Source of the DNA: Candidatus Woesearchaeota archaeon
Lineage (GTDB): Archaea > Nanobdellota > Nanobdellia > Woesearchaeales > UBA10216
Assembly (NCBI GenBank): GCA_016192905.1
Contig: JACPTG010000001.1
Coordinates: forward strand, 289,005-353,004
DNA length: 64,000 bases
Reading direction: 5' to 3'
Part shown: positions 1-8,230 of the stretch, one piece after another
Position numbering within the stretch: position 1 is the stretch's first letter
Layout: every line of letters starts with the position of its first letter
Translations under genes and position numbers: made by a program
Notes under the pieces: generated by a model
Seen by the model: the letters and a program-made list of their open reading frames with translations, nothing else
Told to the model about the DNA's origin: nothing
The model's database searches: none

Positions 1-351
1 TCCTAAAAGGGATCCAATAGATTCCACAAAAAAGCCGAACTCGCTCATAGCCCTGTCAATCGTATCAACTCCCCTTGCGCCCAGGTGAAGCAACCTGTAA
101 GCCTGCTCTGAATGGACCTGCCTTAAGTACTGCTCTGCCTCAGGCTCAGTGACGCCAATCTCCTGCATTTCAGCTTCCTTTGCAAGGCCTTTTGCCTGCT
201 CTGCAGGATTATACCAGTCGAAAACCGGAAAAAGGGTCTTAGCCACCCTGCTGGCAGCATGCCCAGCGACCTTTGCAAATGCCCTTGCATGGCCTGGGCT
301 GCCACTTACAATCGCCTCAAGGCCGCCACCCTTAATCGCCGCAAAATCCAT
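1..351 (-). CDS. Hypothetical protein, C-terminus cut by window edge
   Basis: The minus-strand frame is open from the ATG at 351 to base 1, giving 117 residues without a stop; the C-terminus lies outside the window. The visible part is soluble, Ala/Gly-rich near the N-terminus, then acidic and helical, with no signal peptide or Cys motif. The start is the first ATG after an AT-rich stretch (361-410) that can serve as its promoter. I do not recognise the family. The long stop-free frame and conventional codon use support a real gene. Confidence 0.6.
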   Translation of the reverse strand, partial: MDFAAIKGGGLEAIVSGSPGHARAFAKVAGHAASRVAKTLFPVFDWYNPAEQAKGLAKEAEMQEIGVTEPEAEQYLRQVHSEQAYRLLHLGARGVDTIDRAMSEFGFFVESIGSLLG

Positions 352-413
352 AGGATTGCGGGACAATAAACAGTATTTAAACCTTTTGTTTGTAATCACT
401 CCTAAGTGATTAA

Positions 414-2306
414 TTACTCCACCTTGACGTCCACAACATTCTCAACCTGCTTCACCTTCTTGACTGCATCATCCAGCTCCTTATGCTCCTTAATCCCCAG
501 GATAATGTAGAGCTTCTGCCTGATGTTCTTAGTCGTAATTGAGGCCACCTTTACACCTGCCCTTCCAAGGGTGTTGAGCAGGTCCCCAAAAAGACCTGCC
601 CGGTCCACAACCTCAGCCATTATCTGCATTTCCTCCCTTGCAAGAGCCTTCCAGGAAAGGGCTATTTTCCTCGCCTCAGCCAGCTCCTGAATGTTGGGGC
701 AGCTTCTCCTGTGCACTGCAACCTTGCCATCCTTCAGCCTGAGCCCGATAATGCTGTCATTCCGCCTCGGGCTACAGCACCTAGACAACTGAAGCAGGGC
801 AGGCTTTTCATACACTATTGCATCCACAAGCGCCTCAGGCTCAAATGACTGCTGCTCCACCCATGTAATGCCCAGCTTATGCCTAATCTTGCTCCTTGCA
901 TGGTTTGTCTTCACAAACTTAAGCCAGTTTCTTGATGGAAGGGCATTCTTTGCAGTCACTATCTCAACCACATCCCCACTTTTCAGCTCATAATCCAAGG
1001 GGACTATTTCACTGTTAACCTTAGCCCTTATGCAGTGGTCTCCTATGTCCGAATGAACCGCATACGCAAAGTCAACAGGGGTCGCACGCTCTGGCAGCGG
1101 AATCGCGTCGCCCTTTGGAGTTATAGCATAAATCTCGTCCTTGAACAGGTCTATCTTCAGGCTTTCAAGGAATTCAGTTGCGCTGCCTGAGGTCCTTCTC
1201 CACTCAAGGATTTGCTTAAGCCACGCTATCCTGCGCTCAAACCTCTTATCGCGCTCTGTCTCCTTATACCTCCAATGGGCAGCTATCCCCTCCTCTGCAA
1301 GATGATGCATCTTCAAAGTCCTTATCTGGATTTCAACCGGCCTGCCATTTATCAGGACTTCTGTATGCAGCGACTGGTACATGTTTGGCTTAGGCTTTTC
1401 AATGTAATCGTCAAACCTGTTCATCAGCGGAGTCCAGGCTGAATGCACAAGCCCCAGAATCCTGTAACAGTCGTCTGTACCCTCGGTTATTACCCTGATT
1501 GCGGCCAGGTCATGAATCTGCTCAAATGGAATGCCCTTCTTCACCATCTTCCTGTAAATCCCGTAGAAGTTCTTTGCTCTTCCAGTAATGCTTGCCCTGA
1601 TTTCCCTCTGGGCCAGAAGCCTCCCAACCTGCCTAATAATTGCCTTAACCTCCTTTTCCCTCTCCTCCTTGGTCTTGACAACGCGCTTCTTAAGCTCCTG
1701 GTACACATCAGGCTCCAGGAACCTGAGGCACAGGTCCTCCATCTCTGACTTTATCCTGTACATCCCGAGCTTGTAGGCAATCGGCACATAAACGTCGATT
1801 GTCTCCCTTGAAATCTCAACCTGACTCGCCCTTGGATGATACTTCAGGGTGCGCATGTTATGAAGCCTGTCAGCAAGCTTAATCAGGATAACCCTGATAT
1901 CCTTGATTGTGGCGAAGAGCACTTTCCTGATGTTCTCCGCGCGCTCCTCCTCCCTGGCAATGCTAATCCTGCGAATCTTGGTAACGCCGCCCACAAGATA
2001 AGCGATTTCGCTGCCGAATTTTTTCTCAAGCTCGGCCTTTTTTACATTGGTATCCTCAAGAACGTCATGAAGCAGGCCTGCGCAGATGGTTGCTGTGTCA
2101 AGCCTAAGCTTCATCAGCATGTAAGCAACTTCCTTGCAATGCATGAAGTAATCCCTTCCGCAAAGCCGCCTCTGGCCTGCATGGGCCTTCTCCGCGAAAA
2201 GGTAAGCCTGCCTGATAAGGTCAACCTTGGCATTTGGGTTATACCTCGCCGCCTCCTGGAGGAACTCCTCCATGCCCATTGACTCAATCGCATATTCCTT
2301 GGACAT
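414..2306 (-). CDS. RelA/SpoT-family (p)ppGpp synthetase/hydrolase
   Basis: Full-length long RSH protein (630 aa). Domains in order: HD hydrolase (about residues 25-180, with H80-D81 and E84-D85 in LLHDVLEDT); nucleotidyltransferase synthetase (about 230-370, with the NMYQSLHT and EIQIRT..MH blocks and AAHWRYK); TGS (about 390-450); a Cys/His zinc-finger-like segment (RCCSPRR...HRRSCPNI, about 525-555); and a C-terminal ACT domain. In bacteria such proteins make and degrade the alarmone (p)ppGpp with ribosome sensing through TGS/ACT. Both catalytic domains look intact, so bifunctionality is plausible. Long RSH proteins are uncommon in archaea, which suggests acquisition from bacteria. Confidence 0.93.
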   Translation of the reverse strand: MSKEYAIESMGMEEFLQEAARYNPNAKVDLIRQAYLFAEKAHAGQRRLCGRDYFMHCKEVAYMLMKLRLDTATICAGLLHDVLEDTNVKKAELEKKFGSEIAYLVGGVTKIRRISIAREEERAENIRKVLFATIKDIRVILIKLADRLHNMRTLKYHPRASQVEISRETIDVYVPIAYKLGMYRIKSEMEDLCLRFLEPDVYQELKKRVVKTKEEREKEVKAIIRQVGRLLAQREIRASITGRAKNFYGIYRKMVKKGIPFEQIHDLAAIRVITEGTDDCYRILGLVHSAWTPLMNRFDDYIEKPKPNMYQSLHTEVLINGRPVEIQIRTLKMHHLAEEGIAAHWRYKETERDKRFERRIAWLKQILEWRRTSGSATEFLESLKIDLFKDEIYAITPKGDAIPLPERATPVDFAYAVHSDIGDHCIRAKVNSEIVPLDYELKSGDVVEIVTAKNALPSRNWLKFVKTNHARSKIRHKLGITWVEQQSFEPEALVDAIVYEKPALLQLSRCCSPRRNDSIIGLRLKDGKVAVHRRSCPNIQELAEARKIALSWKALAREEMQIMAEVVDRAGLFGDLLNTLGRAGVKVASITTKNIRQKLYIILGIKEHKELDDAVKKVKQVENVVDVKVE

Positions 2307-2370
2307 AAGCCTGTGTTATGAAGCTGCTGATTTAAACATTGCTGTTAAGGCTTGTGAAAAAGCCCGTATT

Positions 2371-2475
2371 TTAGCTAACAAATAGCAGGCTGTGGCTACC
2401 CAAGAATCATCAGCCCCTTTGGGACTCGCGACGTGTACTTCAGGCTTCGAGCACTGGCCTTGAAATTTTAACGCC
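2371..2475 (-). repeat. Dispersed intergenic repeat, copy A
   Basis: About 105 bp between the RSH gene and the methyltransferase. Read on the minus strand it starts with GCGTTAA (holding the stop codon of the methyltransferase gene), then TACACGTCGC, a CCC..GGG mini-hairpin, and ends AGCCACAGCCTGCT followed by GTTAG. Shared blocks occur at 6975, 14194, 15610 and 18200 in the same orientation. Confidence 0.65.
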
Positions 2476-3343
2476 CTTTCCTCCCAATGAGAATCCCGTT
2501 GTACCACTCCCTTGGATTCGCGGGATTTGGATGTATCTGGGTTAATTCAAATCCTTTAAGTCCTTTGTATATGGCCGAAACCTTTCCTGAGTTTGCAAAG
2601 CCCGGATTGCCAAGATCATCCACAGTGTTTCTCATCATGTAAAACAGCGTTGAGCGCTCTGCCCCAAATGAAGACTTATCCATAAGGTCCCTAAGCTCTC
2701 CAAACCTGAACATCTTTGTGTAGAATACGTATTCCCCAACTACTGCTCCATAGTGCTGCATTTGTCCTGTATCTCTCCTAACCCTTCCTGGCCTGTCCTG
2801 GTTCTGCGTGTCCTGCATTTGCATCTCTGCAAAGAACATGCCGCCAGGCTCAAGGGCATGGTATGCTTGCTCCACTGTATTTTGTCGTATCTGCCTTCCG
2901 TTTACAGGATCCATTAGGTATCCAAAATCACCCGTAAGCCACACTATCGCATCCAGGCTTCCTGGCTTGAAAGGCAGCGGCTGGGTCATGTCATGCTGTA
3001 CTCCGCGAATCCGGTTCATGGCTGCCACTTTCAGCATTCCGGAAATTATGTCAGTTCCAACAAGATAGAGCTCTCTTCCAGTCAGGTCAGCAACTCTCCT
3101 GAGTCTTTCCCCGCCGCCCACGCCTATGTTTGCAATGCGCTTGTAATTGTCAGCCTTTATTCTTTCCGCCAGCATGCCATCAACAGTCCCCTCCATGAGC
3201 CGCGCAAACGTCTCTGCGCGCAGATACCCATCATAGTATGGGCCTATTGCAGTAGATGAGCTGCTCACAGTGTCCCTCCAGTCAGCTGGCAAATCAGCTT
3301 CGCGAATGGTTCTCCTTTCCCAATCTATGGTTTGTATTGGCAT
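2468..3343 (-). CDS. Class I SAM-dependent methyltransferase-like protein
   Basis: About 291 aa from the ATG at 3343 (MPIQTIDWERR). A Rossmann glycine motif (IANIGVGGG) is followed by an acidic strand end (LVGTDI) and a motif-IV-like LDAIVWLTGDFGYL, the usual class I methyltransferase order, then a GGMFFAEMQ strand. The substrate is unknown. The frame stays open up to 3499, but that would overlap the TFB promoter; a TATA-like TTATAAAT about 25 bases upstream of 3343 favours the shorter, leaderless start. Its stop codon lies inside a dispersed repeat. Confidence 0.75.
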   Translation of the reverse strand: MPIQTIDWERRTIREADLPADWRDTVSSSSTAIGPYYDGYLRAETFARLMEGTVDGMLAERIKADNYKRIANIGVGGGERLRRVADLTGRELYLVGTDIISGMLKVAAMNRIRGVQHDMTQPLPFKPGSLDAIVWLTGDFGYLMDPVNGRQIRQNTVEQAYHALEPGGMFFAEMQMQDTQNQDRPGRVRRDTGQMQHYGAVVGEYVFYTKMFRFGELRDLMDKSSFGAERSTLFYMMRNTVDDLGNPGFANSGKVSAIYKGLKGFELTQIHPNPANPREWYNGILIGRKGR

Positions 3344-3459
3344 GGAAAAAGCAACAGCAGGTTCATATTTATAATTATCTATAAGTACCCCTCCCCAGTG
3401 CGTAATGGCGCAGGAAACATTCTTCTGGCCCTTCTTTGAGTCGAAAACTACAGAAACCT

Positions 3460-3469
3460 TTAAATATAA
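3460..3469 (+). promoter_or_regulatory. TATA box of the TFB gene
   Basis: TTTAAATATA preceded by a purine-rich BRE-like GAAACC. Transcription would begin near 3490-3495, leaving a short leader with a GGGGTGG Shine-Dalgarno-like stretch before the GTG start at 3517. Confidence 0.6.
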
Positions 3470-3516
3470 GTTCCTCACTCTGTTTATAAAAGTTATCATG
3501 TTAGGGGTGGGTTACA

Positions 3517-4440
3517 GTGCCAGACTACGTCAAAAAGTGTCCTGAGTGCGGCGGAATAAACCTTTCCTGGAACAAGGAAAAGGGCGAAGTCAGCTGCAAG
3601 GACTGCGGCCTGGTAGTTGAAGACAGGATGGTGGACTTCGGCCAGGAATGGCGGGAGTTTGACTCTGAATCAGGCGACAAGAGAAGGCGCTCAGGCGCGC
3701 CCATGACATATACGCAATACGACCAGGGCCTTGGAACAGAGGTCGGGAGAAAGGCAGACCTCAGCAGGCTTGGCGGAAAGACAAGGAACAAGTTCTTCAG
3801 GCTTAGAAAGTGGCAATATAGGATTAGCACTGCGATTGAAAGGAACCTTAAGCTTGCCTTGGGCGAGCTGAAGAGGGTTGCCTCTTATCTGAAGCTTCCC
3901 CGTTCTGTTGAGGAGGAGTCTGCGCGGGTTTATACATTAGCTGTCCAGAGGGGGCTGGTAAGGGGCAGGTCCATGGAATCTGTCGTTGCAGGTGCATTAT
4001 ATGCTGCATGCAGAAGGCATGAAGTGCCTCGCACACTGGATGAGCTTGCCGAGGCTTCAGGAATTGAGAAGAAGGAAATAGGAAGGACCTACAGGTTTGT
4101 AACAAGGGAGCTTGGAATCAGCATTTTACCCAGCAACCCAGCTGACTACATTCCACGGTTTGCATCTGCACTTAAGCTTACGGCAGAAACACAGTCAAGG
4201 TCCATAGAGATTCTTGAGCAGGCGCAGAAGGCAGAGCTTACTTCTGGACGGGGGCCGACTGGAATTGCCGCGGCAGCCCTGTACGTCAGCGCCCTGATTC
4301 ATGGCGAGAAGAGGACTCAGCGTGAAGTTGCTGATGTTGCTGGCGTGACTGAGGTTACTATAAGAAACAGGTACAAGGAACTTCTTGACAAGCTCAAGCT
4401 TGAGCGCGAGATAAAGAAGACCAAGAAGAAGAGGGAGTAG
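3517..4440 (+). CDS. tfb: Transcription initiation factor IIB (TFB)
   Basis: 307 aa. An N-terminal zinc ribbon uses C8, C11, C27 and C30, followed by the B-finger/linker (FGQEWREFDSE) and two cyclin-like repeats (about 105-200 and 205-300), including RSMESVVAGALYAACR and GRGPTGIAAAALYVSAL. TFB binds TBP-TATA and recruits archaeal RNA polymerase. The start is GTG at 3517; the ATG at 3498 is out of frame. The gene is followed by a convergent membrane-protein gene. Confidence 0.97.
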   Translation: MPDYVKKCPECGGINLSWNKEKGEVSCKDCGLVVEDRMVDFGQEWREFDSESGDKRRRSGAPMTYTQYDQGLGTEVGRKADLSRLGGKTRNKFFRLRKWQYRISTAIERNLKLALGELKRVASYLKLPRSVEEESARVYTLAVQRGLVRGRSMESVVAGALYAACRRHEVPRTLDELAEASGIEKKEIGRTYRFVTRELGISILPSNPADYIPRFASALKLTAETQSRSIEILEQAQKAELTSGRGPTGIAAAALYVSALIHGEKRTQREVADVAGVTEVTIRNRYKELLDKLKLEREIKKTKKKRE

Positions 4441-4462
4441 GCGTCAAGGCAAATCATCCAAA

Positions 4463-4852
4463 CTATAAATGGTCATAAACATAACTCCACAACAGGTTCT
4501 CGGCAAAAATTGCAGCCCCAAGGTAAAGGTTGAATAAAGGGGCGGAAAGGACTGGTGAAAGGCTGGCCAGCTTAAAGCCCATTTCCATTCCGTACATCTG
4601 CTGAAGAAGGAATATGCAGGCTGCGATTGTAAATGCGTTTGAAGCTGTTGCCAGGACATGCCAGAAAGGGCTCTCATGACTGCCCCAGTGCCTGATTACA
4701 TCAAAAACCGCCACTGCAATCATTATGAAAAGGAAATACCTGAACAAGGCCAGAAGCTTAGGGTCTTTCACACTGAATGCTGCAATTGCAACCAGCAACA
4801 GGCCAAACAGCTTGCCAAGGTAGCTATCCCACTTGTCAATAAGGTGCTGCAT
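4463..4852 (-). CDS. Small integral membrane protein
   Basis: About 129 aa from the ATG at 4852 (MQHLIDKWDSYLGK). It has about four hydrophobic segments (GLLLVAIAAFSV, YFLFIMIAVAVFDV, AFTIAACIFLLQQM, LYLGAAIFAENLLWSYV) with short charged loops. The family is not recognised. The frame extends upstream to 5023 but would then overlap the divergent wHTH-nucleotidyltransferase gene; a TATA-like element near 4918-4927 supports a start close to 4852. Confidence 0.65.
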   Translation of the reverse strand: MQHLIDKWDSYLGKLFGLLLVAIAAFSVKDPKLLALFRYFLFIMIAVAVFDVIRHWGSHESPFWHVLATASNAFTIAACIFLLQQMYGMEMGFKLASLSPVLSAPLFNLYLGAAIFAENLLWSYVYDHL

Positions 4853-4954
4853 CAATTTGGCACTCCAGATGAAAGGCTGAATAAAAAAGTTTCCAAACAA
4901 AAGGTATTCGGTTATAGGTAGATTTAAATACCAATTGCCATTTTTATCTATCAG

Positions 4955-5470
4955 ATGATAGGAAAATCTAGCATTGACGCTGTAATGGCTGTGATTTTTC
5001 AAAGCCCCACAACCGAATTCCACCTAAGGCAGCTGGAAAAGGTTACCGGGCTCTCCATGCCCACAATAATATCGGCCACGGACAAGCTTGCAAGGATGGG
5101 CCTAATAACCAAGGAAAAAGGAAAGATAATGACCCTGGTCAAGGCGAATGCCGAAAACCGGGATTTTATCAGATACAAGCGCCTATACAATATAAGGGCC
5201 CTGTATGAGTCAGGCATTGTGGACTGGCTTGACAAGGCATATAACCACCCACAGGCCATCGTATTATTCGGCAGCTTTTCAAGAGGGGAGGATATAGAAA
5301 AGTCTGATATAGACCTGGCGGTAAAAACTACAAGAAAGCAAAGGCCGGATACAGCCAAGTATGAAAAAATGCTGGGGAAAAGGGTAAGTATCCATGAAGT
5401 TGACGAACGCATAAGCGAAGAGTTTAAAGCCAGCCTGCACAATGGGATTGTGCTCGAGGGTTCATGGTAA
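4955..5470 (+). CDS. Winged-helix/MNT nucleotidyltransferase, antitoxin of a HEPN/MNT pair
   Basis: 171 aa. An N-terminal winged helix (about 1-65, FHLRQLEKVTGLSMPTI) precedes a minimal nucleotidyltransferase domain with GSFSRGEDIEKSDIDLAV, the GSxxRG..SDxDL signature. In characterised HEPN/MNT systems the MNT protein adenylylates the HEPN toxin; the winged helix may add autoregulation. It overlaps the HEPN gene by 7 bp, and a TATA-like TTTAAATA lies near 4922. Confidence 0.85.
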   Translation: MIGKSSIDAVMAVIFQSPTTEFHLRQLEKVTGLSMPTIISATDKLARMGLITKEKGKIMTLVKANAENRDFIRYKRLYNIRALYESGIVDWLDKAYNHPQAIVLFGSFSRGEDIEKSDIDLAVKTTRKQRPDTAKYEKMLGKRVSIHEVDERISEEFKASLHNGIVLEGSW

Positions 5471-5880
5471 GGGAATTCAGGTTCTACCTGACAAAGGGAG
5501 ATGTCAGGAAACAAAAACCTGACAGAAACCTGGCTTTGGCTGTCTTAAGGGATTCCATGGAACGCCTTGCCCTTTGCAGGTCCATATCTGACAAAGCCAA
5601 GCATAAGTATGTGCTGGAAAACGCCTACGATGCCATGAGAGAAGCCGCTGACTCCCTTTTGTACCTGGACGGCTATAAGTCATATTCCCATGAGGCATCC
5701 ATTTCCTATCTGATGGGCAAAGGATTTTCTGAGAGTGATATTCTTGAACTTGACAGATTCCGCAAAATCAGAAACGGCATAAAATACTACGGAGGCGATT
5801 GTGATGAGCCAGACGCAAAATCCGCAATGAAGCTCTCAGAAAGAATCATAGAAAGGATAAGCAAATTGCTGGCCAATTAG
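5464..5880 (+). CDS. HEPN-domain protein, likely toxin of the MNT pair
   Basis: 138 aa, all-helical. The segment ending RFRKIRNGIKYYGGDC fits the HEPN terminal helix with an RN-x(n)-Y/H signature; here Tyr-Tyr occupies the place of the usual catalytic His, as in many MNT-linked HEPN proteins. The start overlaps the preceding MNT gene, so the two are co-translated. The expected role is an RNA-targeting toxin restrained by the MNT partner; the exact RNase residue pattern is uncertain. Confidence 0.8.
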   Translation: MVREFRFYLTKGDVRKQKPDRNLALAVLRDSMERLALCRSISDKAKHKYVLENAYDAMREAADSLLYLDGYKSYSHEASISYLMGKGFSESDILELDRFRKIRNGIKYYGGDCDEPDAKSAMKLSERIIERISKLLAN

Positions 5881-5883
5881 TTC

Positions 5884-6177
5884 TCAGAATTTGAAAAGGA
5901 ACTCCTCCAAAGGAACCCCTCCCCCTTCCACCCTGACACCCTCCTTTCGCAGAAGCCTCCGCTTAGCCCTCAAGCCCTTCGCAAATCCGGTCAGGCTGCC
6001 ATCGCTGCCCACCACTCTATGGCAGGGGACTTCAGGAGCATGCGGGTTTCTGTTAAGTGCGTTGCCAACTGCGCGGTAAGCCCTTGTTCCAAGCCTTTCT
6101 GCTATTAACTTGTAGGTTGTAACTTTACCCTTCGGAATCCTTCTGCATAAGGCGTAAACTTTTTCTGAAAATCGCAT
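5884..6177 (-). CDS. ogt: Methylated-DNA-[protein]-cysteine S-methyltransferase-type protein
   Basis: 97 aa covering only the DNA-binding/active-site domain of O6-alkylguanine-DNA alkyltransferases. The PCHRVV motif with acceptor C52 is intact, as are the winged-helix part (GKVTTYKLIAERLG) and the Arg-finger region (AYRAVGNALNRNP). The N-terminal domain of full-length Ogt/Ada is absent. With its Cys present it should be a transferase, not an alkyltransferase-like protein. It is convergent with the HEPN gene, 3 bp apart. Confidence 0.9.
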   Translation of the reverse strand: MRFSEKVYALCRRIPKGKVTTYKLIAERLGTRAYRAVGNALNRNPHAPEVPCHRVVGSDGSLTGFAKGLRAKRRLLRKEGVRVEGGGVPLEEFLFKF

Positions 6178-6282
6178 ATTTTCGCAATATTTCCGGGGGA
6201 TTTATCTGTTTTTCCACACCTTCGGAAACCTTCCGGATTTTTAGGGTATAGGTTTATTAATCGCCATGAATCACCTTAAAAC

Positions 6283-6408
6283 ATGCTAACAAGCGATGAC
6301 CCGCTGATTGACTTCCTGAACAAAGCGTTGTATGTTTCGATAATCATTTTTGCCATAGCAACCTATGCGCTTTTCTTCCATATGCTCAGGCTTTATGGAG
6401 GCGGCTGA
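6283..6408 (+). CDS. Single-pass membrane mini-protein
   Basis: 41 aa (MLTSDDPLIDFLNKAL...) with one hydrophobic helix (VSIIIFAIATYALFF) and a short tail. A TATA-like GGTATAGG lies near 6246. The next gene begins 2 bp downstream, so the two are probably one operon and may form a membrane complex. The family is not recognised. Confidence 0.6.
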   Translation: MLTSDDPLIDFLNKALYVSIIIFAIATYALFFHMLRLYGGG

Positions 6409-6410
6409 AA

Positions 6411-6887
6411 ATGAATTTCTCCAGAGTGCCATACTACATTGAGGTCGCCTATAAGTTTGCAATGATTGTATGGTTACTCTTTGTATCCTACCAGCTATTC
6501 AGGATAGTATTTGGAGGAAGCTGGATCATGGACCTTGGTGTTGGCGCGGTTTTTGCAGCGTTAATCGGGGTCATTGTCGGACTTGTAACTGAACTGGGCA
6601 AAATAAGGCAGGAAATCGGCAGCGTAAGGCATGAACTAGGGAAAGAAATTGGCGGCGTAAGGCAAGAAATGGCAAAAGAAATGGGAGGCCTAAGACAAGA
6701 AATGGCAAAAGAAATGGGCGGAATTAGGCAAGAGCTGGGAGAAGGAATAGGCAGCATAAGACAAGAGATGGGCAATTTGCGGGCAGATTTCTACAAGGCG
6801 CTTTCAGAGCAGTCCAAGGAACTGCACGGGGAGCTCACAGCCATTGACAAGAGAGTAGCAAGAATAGAGCACAAGCTTGGGGCTTAA
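6411..6887 (+). CDS. Membrane-anchored coiled-coil protein with 11-residue repeats
   Basis: 158 aa. Two hydrophobic segments (about 12-28 and 37-58) are followed by a long coiled coil built from near-identical 11-residue units of the type (I/V/L)RQE(M/L)(A/G)KE(M/I)GG (about 63-125) and a C-terminal helix. Units are also alike at DNA level (6600-6780), so the array can expand or contract. The 11-residue period suggests a right-handed or straightened coil. The function is unknown; the preceding mini-protein is a likely partner. Confidence 0.7.
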   Translation: MNFSRVPYYIEVAYKFAMIVWLLFVSYQLFRIVFGGSWIMDLGVGAVFAALIGVIVGLVTELGKIRQEIGSVRHELGKEIGGVRQEMAKEMGGLRQEMAKEMGGIRQELGEGIGSIRQEMGNLRADFYKALSEQSKELHGELTAIDKRVARIEHKLGA

Positions 6888-6964
6888 TGGCCAGATGGGT
6901 GAAGTCATAACAAAGCGGAAGATACGCAACAATTTAAGCATCGGGATTTTGGCTTGATTACTTT

Positions 6965-7270
6965 TTAACTACATTGACTAATAAGTGGTGGGCTGTGGCT
7001 GCCTTGGATTCCCAAGCCCCTTACGGGAGTTTGCGACGTGTACGGTCTGGCTTCGTGCGCCGCCTTTGCAATGTCAACGCTCTTCTCTGAATACGCGTCA
7101 CTTTTTGACAAAGCGCAGTTTGAAGAATGGCTGAAGTAACCTATTTCGGCTTCTGTCACCGGCTTTTCGTTGTACAGGCCAGCTGACCTCGTGGTATACG
7201 GAGCCTTAAAGAGCATTTCCGCAGTCTTGCTGCGGTTCCTGTTCTGGTTGCAGATGAAAAGAACATTCAT
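6965..7270 (-). pseudogene. Truncated low-molecular-weight phosphatase-like gene fused to repeat B
   Basis: The first 45 or so residues (MNVLFICNQNRNRSKTAEML..., then TRSAGLYNEKPVTEAEI) match small archaeal tyrosine-phosphatase-like proteins with a CX5R P-loop. The expected continuation after VTEAEI (a WADVI-type strand) is missing; the frame instead runs through unrelated sequence and into the dispersed repeat at 6975-7080. I read it as a remnant of a gene of about 110 codons broken at or near the repeat. Confidence 0.55.
6975..7080 (-). repeat. Dispersed intergenic repeat, copy B
   Basis: Same element as copy A: minus-strand GCGTTGACATT, CGAAGCCAGACCGTACACGT, then TCCCGTAAGGGGCTTGGG and AGCCACAGCCCACC. 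The central CCC-CTTA-CGGG hairpin is retained although the bases differ from copy A. Confidence 0.65.
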
Positions 7271-7393
7271 GGGTGATTTAAGGGGACAGAAGTTTATAAA
7301 GATTTTGAGCTATAATGTTTATCGGTTTCGGGATAACAAAGCGCCACAGGCAGGTGACAATATTTATATATCAATCATTACTACCTGCAAGTA

Positions 7394-8230
7394 ATGTCTG
7401 TATTGCCTAATTCAAGGGAGCCATTTGGAAGGTTGATTAGCAACATTGATGGCAGCTCTCCTGGCCTGGCTGAGATTGTGGCCATTCATAGCCTGCCTGG
7501 CTCGCCGCCTCATGATGACCACGGTGTTCCCTGGCAATCCTACGTTTCCAGGGTTTATTCGGTTGCAAGGCAGGCTGAACGCCAGTTTGACTTTCCAATC
7601 GATATACCTTCAATGGGCACTCTTAAGAGTCCTGACCTGCATTACTCGCTTGTTGCAATAATGGCACCCTCCAAAGAACACGCACACGGCATCAGGATGG
7701 TTGGCTACTTGGGCATTGAGCATATAGGGCTTGACAATGGCTCCTTCCTTGTATGGAACCCCGGGCCTGTTTTTGACCCCAGAAACAGGACCCTCCTTTT
7801 GGAAGTATCACCCCATTCTTTTTATGACGCGTTGATTTTCTCAGCGCAGAGAATACTGTCACCCATAGCTGGAGAAGACCCACTTATAGTCAGTGACGGA
7901 AGATGCAGCCTGACACCATACTCCTTTTCAAAATACGGGTTTTCACCCTTGCTTACAGACCTAAAAGTCCCTAGCCTAAGAAATCCATTTGACCAGATAG
8001 ACAACCGTTATGAGCAGGTTACTCTGTATGTGAAGCCAGGAGACAGGTATAGCCATGAGGCTGCTCCAATCTCCCTGGTTGAGGCTTTTGTGCTGAAATA
8101 CCTTGATTTAGTCCAGGGCGTGAATGCCCAGACTATAATCCACCCTTATTTTGCGCAGGCCGCCAGGCTGGCAAGACAGCAGGTCAGGAAATTGGCATCT
8201 CCAAAGAGAAGGGGCCGGGCAGCCATGTGA
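7394..8230 (+). CDS. Hypothetical protein
   Basis: 278 aa, soluble, no signal peptide. The middle contains mixed strands (MVGYLGIEHIGL, SFLVWNPGPVFDPRNRTLLLEV) and the C-terminus is strongly basic (RLARQQVRKLASPKRRGRAAM), which could bind nucleic acid. An AATATTTATATA promoter at about 7358-7369 sits 25-30 bases before the ATG, indicating a leaderless message. The 3' end overlaps the convergent methyltransferase-kinase gene by 47 bp. I do not recognise the family. Confidence 0.7.
   Translation: MSVLPNSREPFGRLISNIDGSSPGLAEIVAIHSLPGSPPHDDHGVPWQSYVSRVYSVARQAERQFDFPIDIPSMGTLKSPDLHYSLVAIMAPSKEHAHGIRMVGYLGIEHIGLDNGSFLVWNPGPVFDPRNRTLLLEVSPHSFYDALIFSAQRILSPIAGEDPLIVSDGRCSLTPYSFSKYGFSPLLTDLKVPSLRNPFDQIDNRYEQVTLYVKPGDRYSHEAAPISLVEAFVLKYLDLVQGVNAQTIIHPYFAQAARLARQQVRKLASPKRRGRAAM

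Noticed and set aside
1836-2282. Plus-strand ORF of 148 codons opposite the RSH gene
   Set aside because: Shadow of a highly conserved coding region; no promoter or homology-like features.
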